Source of the DNA: an uncultured Lachnospiraceae bacterium
Lineage (GTDB): Bacteria > Bacillota_A > Clostridia > Lachnospirales > Lachnospiraceae
DNA length: 5,378 nt
Direction of reading: 5' to 3'
NCBI GenBank assembly: GCA_910588595.1
Contig: CAJUQU010000282.1
Location: 1-5,378, forward strand
Positions 1 through 5,364 of the stretch are shown one piece after another; the stretch's first letter is position 1; the number at the start of each line of letters is the position of its first letter. A program made the translations under genes and the position numbers. Under the pieces are notes generated by a model, which saw only the letters and a program-made list of their open reading frames with translations, was not told where the DNA came from and ran no database searches.

Positions 1-873
1 ACCAGGCTCACTCTCCAGCAGGACATCGCCGCCCATCTGGTCTGCAAGTTTTTTTGCGATGGTGAGCCCAAGACCGTTCCCCTGTATGCTGCGGCTGCGG
101 GAGTCCTCCATCGTGTAAAGCCGCTCAAACACGCTGGCGGCAAACTGTCTCTCGATCCCCTTTCCTTTGTCCACGACGTCAACGAAGACATGACCGCCCT
201 CTTCCCGCAGAAAAAGCCCTACATACTTCCCGTCACTGCCGTACCGTATGACATTTGACAGGAGATTGTTCAGGATCCTGTCGATCGCGTCCCTGTCGCC
301 CATCACAAAAACAGTCTGCTCCGGAATCGCGACCTCCACTTGAAAATCCTTCTGGATCAAAAGCTCGTAAAAGCCAAGTATATTCTCCCTGCACAGCTCG
401 TTGATACTGATCTTTGTCATCTCGATCTTCTTGTCGCCGGATTCGAGCTTTGCCAGCGTAAAAAACTGGTCGATCAGCTCCATCACCTGCTTTGCCTTTG
501 CCTCCACTTTCGCAAGCGTCCCGTCCTCACGACCATTCCGGGCGCAAGCGCCGCTCTCCGCGTGGGCGGACGCAGGCTGCTCGTCCTGCGGACTTCGCAG
601 GCGCATGATTTCCAGATAGCCGAGTATGACCGTCAGCGGCGTCTTGATGTCATGAGAGATATTGGCGAGCATTTTCTTGGAGGCGATCTCCTGTTTTCTG
701 AAATCCGCCTTTATTTTCTGGCGGTCCAGCAGCAGCAGGTTGATCTGTCCGCACAGATCCATCACCACCTTGTCGTCCGTAAAGACCACGACCTGCTCCG
801 CACTGTCATTTTCCAGGATATCCGACAATTTGTCTGTGATCTCTTTCAGTTTTGCCCGTGTTCCCATGTTCAT
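1..873 (-). CDS. Cytoplasmic sensor histidine kinase, 3' end cut by window
   Basis: Autophosphorylating kinase that should pass phosphate to the response regulator encoded just before it. I translated the minus strand: 291 codons are open from the ATG at 873 to the window edge, and by family comparison only about 20 C-terminal residues are missing. The H-box NISHDIKTPLT has its phospho-acceptor at His74. The HATPase domain shows the N-box (NNLLSNVIRYG, Asn207), G1 box (DKGKGI, from Asp236), F-box (VFERLYT, Phe249) and G2 box (GNGLGL, residues 265-270). The first 73 residues are charged and helical with no hydrophobic segment, so it appears soluble, whereas many related kinases have N-terminal membrane helices. 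Residues about 93-118, in the turn between the two DHp helices, form a polar, Ala/Gly-rich insertion. The start overlaps the regulator stop (ATGA, 4 nt), with a GGGGGA about 7 nt upstream as ribosome binding site, which implies translational coupling. Family assignment is firm; the signal sensed is unknown. Confidence 0.95.
   Translation of the reverse strand, partial: MNMGTRAKLKEITDKLSDILENDSAEQVVVFTDDKVVMDLCGQINLLLLDRQKIKADFRKQEIASKKMLANISHDIKTPLTVILGYLEIMRLRSPQDEQPASAHAESGACARNGREDGTLAKVEAKAKQVMELIDQFFTLAKLESGDKKIEMTKISINELCRENILGFYELLIQKDFQVEVAIPEQTVFVMGDRDAIDRILNNLLSNVIRYGSDGKYVGLFLREEGGHVFVDVVDKGKGIERQFAASVFERLYTMEDSRSRSIQGNGLGLTIAKKLADQMGGDVLLESEPG
541..601. repeat. Three consecutive palindromes inside the kinase gene
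   Basis: Three perfect small inverted repeats follow one another: GGCGC-AA-GCGCC (541-552), TCCGC-GTGG-GCGGA (557-570) and CCTGCG-GACTT-CGCAGG (585-601). A further CGCAGG at 571-576 can pair with the CCTGCG at 585-590 as an alternative. They lie within the part encoding the extra residues about 93-118 of the histidine kinase and keep the reading frame. This looks like an inserted or expanded palindromic element; whether it is a dispersed repeat cannot be told from this window. Confidence 0.6.
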
Positions 874-1562
874 TTCAAATCCCCCAGTTTGTATCCGATC
901 CCCCACACCGTGACGACGTACTTTGGATCGCGGGGATTGTCCTCGATCTTGTTGCGCAGTCTGCTGATATGGACGTTGACCGCATTCTCGTCTCCCAGAT
1001 AAGCGTCGTTCCACACCAGCGAGTACATCTGTTCTTTTGTGTAGACCTTCTTGGGATTTTTCATGAGCAGATGCAGTATCTCAAACTCCTTTGCCGTCAG
1101 TTCGATCTTCCTGCCGCCCTTTGACACAGAATAGTCCCCTGTATTGAGCACCAGATCCCCTATCGTGATGATGTCCTGCTCCGCGGCTGCGCCCGCCGCA
1201 TACTGTGTATTCCTCCGGATATTTGCCTTGATCCTGGCGAGCACCTCCGTGACCGAAAAAGGTTTCGTCACATAGTCGTCCGCCCCGAGCCCCAGCCCCA
1301 GCGCCTTATCCGAATCCGTGTTCTTTGCGGAGATGATCATGATCGGCACAGTGCTCGACGCCCTTATGGTCTTCATGACCTCCATTCCACTGATCTTGGG
1401 GATCATGAGATCCAGCAGCACGATGCTGTACTCATCCGCAAAGAACCTCTCACAGGCACTCTCCCCATCGTATGCAGTCACGACCTCATAATTTTCAGTT
1501 ATCAAAAAATTTTTCAGCATTTCGCTGATCTCTGTATCGTCCTCAACCAACAGTATCTTCAT
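870..1562 (-). CDS. OmpR/PhoB-family response regulator
   Basis: A 230-residue two-domain transcription factor acting as partner of the downstream kinase. The receiver domain (about 1-115) has the acidic pocket Glu7/Asp8/Asp9, the phospho-acceptor Asp51 in LLDLMIP, Ser78 in the switch position (IISAK) and the conserved Lys100 in TKPF. The C-terminal winged helix (about 130-228) has the usual LTAKEFEIL start, the recognition helix region NAVNVHISRLRNKI and the terminal WGIGYKL hairpin. Length is normal for the family. The start is the ATG before the canonical KILLVEDD strand. AAGGAAGT at 1571-1578 gives about 9 nt spacing, and a GGAG lies only 2 nt away. The stop overlaps the kinase start by 4 nt. 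It is preceded by a likely promoter of its own at 1665-1673. The transporter genes upstream are the natural candidate target, an inference from gene neighbourhood; its own operon may also be controlled. Confidence 0.97.
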   Translation of the reverse strand: MKILLVEDDTEISEMLKNFLITENYEVVTAYDGESACERFFADEYSIVLLDLMIPKISGMEVMKTIRASSTVPIMIISAKNTDSDKALGLGLGADDYVTKPFSVTEVLARIKANIRRNTQYAAGAAAEQDIITIGDLVLNTGDYSVSKGGRKIELTAKEFEILHLLMKNPKKVYTKEQMYSLVWNDAYLGDENAVNVHISRLRNKIEDNPRDPKYVVTVWGIGYKLGDLK

Positions 1563-1605
1563 CGCTCCATACTTCCTTTTCCGGCTGCAATCCAGCCTTT
1601 ATCTA

Positions 1606-1635
1606 TTACACCAGGCGTCTTCGACTTTTCCGCAT
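1606..1635 (-). other. Possible nine-residue basic leader ORF
   Basis: Between the predicted promoter and the response regulator, an ATG at 1635 opens a short frame MRKSRRRLV ending in TAA at 1606-1608. A G-rich GAGGCGG ends 7 nt upstream of the ATG. Its four Arg codons are all different (CGG, CGA, AGA, CGC). It could be a leader peptide or a chance ORF; nothing here proves translation. Confidence 0.2.
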
Positions 1636-1664
1636 GATCTTTCCGCCTCTGCCCTCCTTCTATT

Positions 1665-1673
1665 ATCTTACCA
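1665..1673 (-). promoter_or_regulatory. Probable extended -10 promoter of the two-component operon
   Basis: The minus strand reads TGGTAAGAT: a TGn extension followed directly by TAAGAT, a near match to the sigma-A -10 box. The hexamer 17 nt upstream, TGGCGA, is a poor -35, which fits an extended -10 type. A start near 1658 would give a leader of roughly 95 nt before the response regulator ATG. Confidence 0.45.
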
Positions 1674-1718
1674 CAATCTGCACATTTTCGCCAGATACAT
1701 CAAAACGATAGCAAACTA

Positions 1719-1818
1719 TGTAACAGCTCAGCCTTCGACTTCCTGTTACAAGCATCAAGCCAACCGCTATGCTTTCTCACGGACTTCACAGTGTGGTGCG
1801 AAGTCCTGGGCTGAACTG
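1719..1818. repeat. Structured intergenic element: three nearly abutting stem-loops
   Basis: Three inverted repeats lie end to end. TGTAACAG (1719-1726) pairs with CTGTTACA (1743-1750), 8 bp perfect. AAGCAT (1750-1755) pairs with ATGCTT (1769-1774), with a further AGC/GCT inside. GGACTTC (1781-1787) pairs with GAAGTCC (1800-1806), with an inner CA/TG. In addition CAGCTCAGCC (1724-1733) can pair with GGCTGAACTG (1809-1818), 9 of 10 bases, enclosing the element and competing with the first stem. It lies between the transporter terminator and the regulator promoter, so it is probably outside both transcripts. It could be an intergenic palindromic repeat or a small RNA; I cannot decide which, nor its strand. 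Confidence 0.6.
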
Positions 1819-1826
1819 CAACCAAA

Positions 1827-1842
1827 ATATCAATATATCAAT
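1827..1842. repeat. Perfect 8-bp tandem direct repeat
   Basis: ATATCAAT occurs twice head to tail (1827-1834 and 1835-1842); the minus strand reads ATTGATAT twice. It is an AT-rich island next to a GC-rich hairpin. Paired TTGAT-type direct repeats are a common form of operator for OmpR-family regulators, but the 8-bp period is shorter than the roughly 10-11 bp usual for them, so this role is only a guess. Confidence 0.35.
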
Positions 1843-1845
1843 CGC

Positions 1846-1877
1846 GCCCCGTGCGCCTTAGTTCCTCTGCACGGGGC
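1846..1877. other. Strong GC-rich hairpin without a U-tract
   Basis: GCCCCGTGC (1846-1854) and GCACGGGGC (1869-1877) form a perfect 9-bp stem with a 14-nt loop; on the minus strand two more pairs can form past a single bulged A. Neither strand has a T run straight after it, so it is not a standard intrinsic terminator. It lies just downstream of the T-tract of the 1885-1911 terminator and may protect a 3' end or belong to the neighbouring structured element. Confidence 0.5.
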
Positions 1878-1884
1878 TGCACAT

Positions 1885-1911
1885 AAAAAAACTGACACAG
1901 CCTGACTGTTC
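1885..1911 (-). terminator. Probable intrinsic terminator of the ABC transporter operon
   Basis: On the minus strand, about 105 nt past the permease stop, a modest stem (ACAG/CTGT, extended by GA/TC past one bulged G; loop TCAGG) is followed after two bases by seven T residues (1885-1891). The T-tract is convincing, the stem short, so efficiency may be partial. Confidence 0.5.
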
Positions 1912-2016
1912 TATCTCTCCGAGCAAAACCACTACGGTAATTTCAATCGAAAAAATAGTTAGCACAACCTGTATCAGTTATTTTCCTGCATTTTTTAGTC
2001 AATGCCCATCCCGGTC

Positions 2017-2712
2017 CTACAGCAGATCCTTTGTCTCCGCATTGAAAACGGACAGATACACCGACACTGCCGACAGCACGAACAATACCACAAAAAACGG
2101 AGTGTTGTTGACCAGACTGACCGTTCCGACGTTTCCCTGCGTGAAGAGGACAAGGATAACAGCCGTCACGATCGTCGCCTTGGAGGATTTCATCCTCAGA
2201 CCCACCGGCAATGAGATGTAGGTTATACTCACCATCGCCGCCGAGCGGATCAGAAGATCGAGCCAGAAGGACAGCGATCCAAACTGGATCTCCGCCATCG
2301 ATATCCCCAGGACAGGGCTTGACAGCAGCAGAATGGCATAGATCAGCAGCTTGCTTGCGATCATCGCGGTCATGTTGAAGATCCACACCGCCGCCATCTG
2401 CGACAACAATATCTTCCTGCGCTTGATCGGATAAGAAAACATCAGGTGCATGGTCTTTTTGGTATAGGCGCTCACGATAAAGGACGCAAGCATGATCGCT
2501 GTAAAAACGATGTACGCTATATCGACAAAAAGCTCCACTGTCGTTCCCACGATACCCTTTCCGTACAGATAGGAAGCATCGATCTCCTCCCGCTGCAGTT
2601 CTCCTGCCATCGGCAGGATCAGAAGCGCAATGACAGCCGTCATGATCGCAGCATTCCTGACAAATTTTAAAATATTGTTTTTCTTCCATTCCAGTCGTAT
2701 CAGCTTCATCAT
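2017..2712 (-). CDS. ABC-2 type permease, peptide-resistance exporter family
   Basis: Membrane half of an ABC exporter working with the ATPase encoded immediately before it. The 231-residue protein starts with a short basic, amphipathic N-terminus (KLIRLEWKKN) typical of BcrB/YcbO/LanE-like permeases. It shows about six hydrophobic segments, roughly at residues 20-36, 60-80, 105-130, 147-170, 179-192 and 203-223. The motif SYPIKRRKIL after the second segment is the common cytoplasmic loop of these permeases, and the protein ends AETKDLL. The ATG at 2712 overlaps the ATPase stop in ATGA (4 nt); a GGGGGAGGG within the end of the ATPase gene is a well-placed ribosome binding site. A second ATG follows directly at 2709. 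Family members export or clear bacitracin, lantibiotics or other peptides from the membrane; the substrate here is unknown. It is the last gene before the predicted terminator. Confidence 0.9.
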   Translation of the reverse strand: MMKLIRLEWKKNNILKFVRNAAIMTAVIALLILPMAGELQREEIDASYLYGKGIVGTTVELFVDIAYIVFTAIMLASFIVSAYTKKTMHLMFSYPIKRRKILLSQMAAVWIFNMTAMIASKLLIYAILLLSSPVLGISMAEIQFGSLSFWLDLLIRSAAMVSITYISLPVGLRMKSSKATIVTAVILVLFTQGNVGTVSLVNNTPFFVVLFVLSAVSVYLSVFNAETKDLL

Positions 2713-3650
2713 GATCGCACACCCTCCCCCGTTAACTTCAGGAAATAATCTTCCAGACTTTCTGATTGTTTTCCGATAAAATAGATATCCACATCGTTCA
2801 ATGTGAGCGCTTTTGACAGCTCCTTTGTGGTTGCCTGTTCATCGTAGACGCGGATCGTATGCCCGTCAACCACCTTAAAGTTCTTTAACAACAATTTATC
2901 CGCCAGGACGTACGCCGCCTTTTTCGTGTCCTCCACGGCAATCTCAATGTACGCGGTATTCATCTCGGAGATCTCCCGCATGGAAATCTCTTTCATCATT
3001 TTTCCGTGATCGATGACACCGATCGTGTCCGCGATGCTCTCCACCTCCGAGAGTATATGGCTGGAAATGATGATCGTGATCCCGTATTCCGTGCACAGCA
3101 TCCGGAACAGATCCCGAAGCTGCTTCATGCCCGCCGGATCCAGTCCGTTCGTCGGCTCATCGAGCACCAAGAGCTCCGGTCTGCACAGGATCGCGCGGGC
3201 GATCCCCAGGCGCTGCTTCATGCCCAGCGAGTAGCGTTTCACCAGCTGGTCTCCCGCGTCCTGCAGCCCAAGCATTTCCAGTGCGTGATCCACACTATCA
3301 GGCACATAATAGCCCATGTACTCGCAGTGCAGCTGCAGGTTCTCCCGCCCGCTCATGTGCTCATAAAAACACGGAAATTCGATGATACTCCCCATACGCT
3401 TTAACACCTCATACGACGTCGGCGTCAGTGTCTCGCCGAACAGCTCCACCGTCCCGAACGTCGGCTTCCACAGATTGGTGAGCATCTTCATCACCGTCGT
3501 CTTACCCGCACCGTTTGGTCCGAGAAATCCGTAGATCTCTCCCTTTTTCACATGGATATTGACCTCCTTGACGAGCTCCTTGCCGTCGATGACCTTGGTC
3601 AGCTGATTGGTCTGTACGATATTTTCTGATCGATTCTTATTCATTGGCAT
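2709..3650 (-). CDS. ABC transporter ATPase, BcrA/LanF type with E-loop
   Basis: Cytoplasmic ATPase that should power the adjacent permease. In the 313-residue product I see Walker A GPNGAGKT (44-51), signature SLGMKQR (141-147), Walker B LLVLDEP (160-166), D-loop GLDP and switch His198 (SSHIL). The Q-loop position holds Glu91 (SIIEFP) instead of Gln; this 'E-loop' is a known mark of lantibiotic-immunity (LanF) ATPases and related BcrA proteins, supporting a peptide-protection role. The C-terminal 90 residues (about 224-313) are the extension common to this family. I choose the ATG at 3650 because AGGAGG (3659-3664) lies 8 nt upstream. The frame is open 16 codons further, to 3698, but that start has no ribosome site and would run through the probable promoter. 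A second in-frame ATG lies two codons in (3644). The stop overlaps the permease start. Confidence 0.95.
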   Translation of the reverse strand: MPMNKNRSENIVQTNQLTKVIDGKELVKEVNIHVKKGEIYGFLGPNGAGKTTVMKMLTNLWKPTFGTVELFGETLTPTSYEVLKRMGSIIEFPCFYEHMSGRENLQLHCEYMGYYVPDSVDHALEMLGLQDAGDQLVKRYSLGMKQRLGIARAILCRPELLVLDEPTNGLDPAGMKQLRDLFRMLCTEYGITIIISSHILSEVESIADTIGVIDHGKMMKEISMREISEMNTAYIEIAVEDTKKAAYVLADKLLLKNFKVVDGHTIRVYDEQATTKELSKALTLNDVDIYFIGKQSESLEDYFLKLTGEGVRS

Positions 3651-3658
3651 ATACGCTG

Positions 3659-3684
3659 CCTCCTCTCCGAAAACCAGTATAGCA
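3659..3684 (-). promoter_or_regulatory. Probable promoter and ribosome binding site of the transporter operon
   Basis: In the 50-nt gap before the ATPase gene the minus strand reads TGCTATACT (3676-3684), a TGn-extended -10 box with five of six TATAAT matches. The hexamer 17 nt upstream, overlapping the previous stop codon, is a poor -35. Transcription would begin near 3669, only a few bases before the perfect AGGAGG at 3659-3664. No terminator is visible before it, so read-through from the upstream genes is also possible. Confidence 0.45.
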
Positions 3685-3700
3685 GTACGATTTTTCAAAA

Positions 3701-4732
3701 CTATTGCCTAATTCTTACGAATTTCTTTCGAGCCACACAAAACACCAAAAAACCGACCAGCAACAGCAGATAAAAGCTGATGCCCCGCGTGATGCACACC
3801 GATACCACCAGATATTTCCCCACAAATATATCGCGGAACACACTGCGGTACATCGCCTCCGTGATCCCCTGTGCCCCGGGGATCGGCAGCATGTCCACCG
3901 CAATGTAGACAGCCGCCTGTACCAGCACGACGTCCGCCATCGCCACACCAAAAAGCCCCAGCCCGCGATATACCATATACGTCATCACAAACACGCTGAA
4001 CCGCTGCAGAAACGTCCCTGCGACAGTCATTCCGATCAGCCGCCTGTGGCTTTTCAGGAAAAGGACTGTCTGCTGATAACCGGACAAAAACTGCTCCATC
4101 TTATCCCTTCTCTTTTCCGATCTCTTCCACAGACGAAAACGCACCATGACATTCTCGATCCGATAAAAGCATGTCCTGATCGTCCGCTGCGAAAACATGA
4201 CCATGAGCAGTATCACCACCAGAACGATATTCAGAAAAAGCCCCAGAAAATACAATCCGCAATACGCCTGCAGATACCGTCTCAGCGGCGCGCCCCAAAA
4301 CAGCAGCAGCCCGATCCCGATCAGCACAAGTACCAGTTTGTAGATGACAGCGACCGTCATCAGGACAACGGAAGCCGCCGACAGCGAATTGCCGTCGCGC
4401 TTCATATAGTAGAGCTGCATCGGCTGCCCTCCGGTCGCAGAGGGCGTGATCCCCGAAAAAAAGAACCCGATAAACGAGTACGAGACACAGCGCGGGAGCG
4501 TCGTCCGCTCCCCGATCCCCCTCAGCAGATACCAGATCATGCAGCCCTCCCCAGCCACAAAAAAGACAGCGAGAAAGGCAGATGCCGCCAGGTACACCCC
4601 CGACATCTGCCTGATCGCACCGACAATCTCCGCGATATCCTGCCCCCGGAAAACGCTCCTGAAAGTCAACCCCATGATGACGGCAAAAATGCCCGCATTC
4701 ACGACCAGCTCACGAATCTTTTTCTTATTCAT
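3701..4732 (-). CDS. Flippase-like / MprF N-terminal-type integral membrane protein
   Basis: A 343-residue polytopic membrane protein of the lysylphosphatidylglycerol synthase transmembrane family (YbhN/MprF N-terminal type). Hydrophobic segments fall at about residues 10-24, 45-68, 83-95, 117-146, 157-180, 233-255, 263-280 and 306-335. The family hallmarks are clear: SGITPSATGGQP (93-104), and DMLPIPGAQGITEA (280-293) in the second half. There is a basic cytoplasmic loop at about 198-212. The aminoacyl-transferase domain of full-length MprF is absent, so no lipid lysinylation is implied. In MprF this membrane part moves lipids between leaflets; for stand-alone members the substrate is generally unknown. 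The ATG at 4732 overlaps the upstream gene's stop by 8 nt (ATGAATAA), with AGGGAG about 9 nt before it, so the two genes are probably translationally coupled and share an envelope role. Confidence 0.9.
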   Translation of the reverse strand: MNKKKIRELVVNAGIFAVIMGLTFRSVFRGQDIAEIVGAIRQMSGVYLAASAFLAVFFVAGEGCMIWYLLRGIGERTTLPRCVSYSFIGFFFSGITPSATGGQPMQLYYMKRDGNSLSAASVVLMTVAVIYKLVLVLIGIGLLLFWGAPLRRYLQAYCGLYFLGLFLNIVLVVILLMVMFSQRTIRTCFYRIENVMVRFRLWKRSEKRRDKMEQFLSGYQQTVLFLKSHRRLIGMTVAGTFLQRFSVFVMTYMVYRGLGLFGVAMADVVLVQAAVYIAVDMLPIPGAQGITEAMYRSVFRDIFVGKYLVVSVCITRGISFYLLLLVGFLVFCVARKKFVRIRQ

Positions 4733-5351
4733 AAGCAGTGGCTCCCTCTACCTTTGCGCACGCCATATTACAGCATGACAGTTTATGGCATGTCATTTTA
4801 CAGCATGACGCTTTACAGCACGGGCTCCCGTCCGCAATTTCGCATAATCTTCCCTCGAATATCACGCGCATCCTGCCATATGCATAAAAATCCTTCGGCG
4901 TCACAAGCGAGAAATGCTTCCCGGCGATCCGAATCCCATTTTCCTGCAATACCTTTGCAATATACGACGAACAGGTATACTGATCCCTGATAAAAAACGG
5001 GATATTCATCAGAATGAACGGCAGCCCCAGCACCGCGTAATGTATATAAAACCGCCTCTGGTAATCCTCCTGCAGCTGCTTCATGATCCCCCGTTTCTGT
5101 GCCTCCGTGCATTCCAGCTCGCAGATGCGGTAATATGCCGTGGGAAAAGCGCGCAAAATGCGGTTCTTATCTTCCTTCTCAAACCCTGCAAAGACAGGGA
5201 CTGCCGGATTGCGCCTCCCCACGCTGTACGCCTCCCTCAGCTCCGCGTCGGACGCGATCACGACATGAATATACCGCTGTCTCAAAAATCCCCGGATCAG
5301 CGCCGCAAAAAATCCCGGCGTGTCCACAAGGGCTATGTACATATGCGCCAT
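4725..5351 (-). CDS. Permuted NlpC/P60-like (YiiX/YebB type) cysteine hydrolase with Cys-rich tail
   Basis: A 208-residue protein. Residues about 4-172 fit the circularly permuted papain-fold group: an early His in YIHVVIASD (His29), a YSVGRRNP segment (43-49), then the likely nucleophile Cys127 in YTCSSYIA, followed by SLVTPKDFYA (148-157) and VIFEGRL. Members of this group cleave amide or thioester bonds, sometimes in lipids or the cell wall; the substrate here is unknown. The hydrophobic stretch 103-122 is probably part of the fold; there is no signal peptide, so it is likely cytoplasmic or membrane-associated. After the usual domain end comes an extra tail (177-201) of five Cys-rich pentapeptides. 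The ATG at 5351 is chosen because AGGAGG lies 7 nt upstream; another ATG is three codons in. It overlaps the flippase-like gene by 8 nt. Family call is by motif and moderately sure; the two catalytic residues are inferred. Confidence 0.75.
   Translation of the reverse strand: MAHMYIALVDTPGFFAALIRGFLRQRYIHVVIASDAELREAYSVGRRNPAVPVFAGFEKEDKNRILRAFPTAYYRICELECTEAQKRGIMKQLQEDYQRRFYIHYAVLGLPFILMNIPFFIRDQYTCSSYIAKVLQENGIRIAGKHFSLVTPKDFYAYGRMRVIFEGRLCEIADGSPCCKASCCKMTCHKLSCCNMACAKVEGATAYE
4749..4823 (-). repeat. Five tandem 15-bp units encoding a Cys-rich pentapeptide repeat
   Basis: On the plus strand a 15-bp unit with consensus near TACAGCATGACnnTT recurs in register, best conserved at 4769-4813 and more diverged on both sides. 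In the coding frame it gives five pentapeptides of pattern x-C-[C/H/A]-[K/N]-[hydrophobic or Ala], residues 177-201 of the hydrolase. Cysteines are at 178, 179, 183, 184, 188, 193, 194 and 198, with His189 in one unit. Period and frame agree, so replication slippage would change the tail by whole units. Confidence 0.8.
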
Positions 5352-5358
5352 ACCAAAC

Positions 5359-5364
5359 CCTCCT
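5359..5364 (-). promoter_or_regulatory. Ribosome binding site deciding the hydrolase start
   Basis: The minus strand has a perfect AGGAGG ending 7 nt before the ATG at 5351, which favours that ATG over the one three codons downstream. The 14 nt beyond it to the window edge are too short to show a promoter. Confidence 0.8.

Larger units (their letters stand above)
1563..2016. other. 454-nt intergenic region between transporter and regulator genes
   Basis: I see no convincing long gene here on either strand. Reading along the minus strand it contains a probable terminator of the transporter operon (1885-1911), a GC-rich hairpin (1846-1877), a perfect 8-bp tandem repeat (1827-1842), a cluster of stem-loops (1719-1818), a probable promoter (1665-1673) and a leader upstream of the response regulator. 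The leader contains a possible nine-codon ORF and a small hairpin, GGCTG/CAGCC (1583-1597), just before the ribosome binding site. The first 105 nt after the permease stop (1912-2016) are AT-richer and show only weak inverted repeats. Confidence 0.8.

Noticed and set aside
590..599. GGACTTCGCA shared between the kinase insertion and the intergenic element (minus strand of 1797-1806)
   Set aside because: Suggestive of one repeat family, but shared 10-mers are expected by chance many times in a window this size on two strands, and the flanks do not align.
340..1002. A 220-codon plus-strand frame opposite kinase and regulator
   Set aside because: It covers the ends of two well-supported minus-strand genes and shows no family features.
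1846..1877. GC hairpin considered as an intrinsic terminator
   Set aside because: No T run follows the stem on either strand; the T-tract nearby belongs to the hairpin at 1894-1911.
1950..1970. Run of six T on the minus strand after a weak inverted repeat, considered as a first terminator
   Set aside because: The possible stem is about four pairs including a G-T wobble, too weak to call.
1943..2722. A 259-codon minus-strand frame overlapping the permease in another frame
   Set aside because: It has no membrane segments or motifs, while the other frame gives a clear ABC-2 permease coupled to the ATPase by an ATGA overlap.
3651..3698. N-terminal extension of the ATPase by 16 codons
   Set aside because: There is no ribosome site for the upstream ATG, and the stretch carries a likely -10 box and the perfect AGGAGG that serves the ATG at 3650.
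3704..4990. A 428-codon open frame on the plus strand opposite the flippase-like gene
   Set aside because: Its translation is rich in His, Gln, Arg and Pro with no domain pattern. It lies opposite a clear membrane protein and has no ribosome site; it is an antisense shadow.
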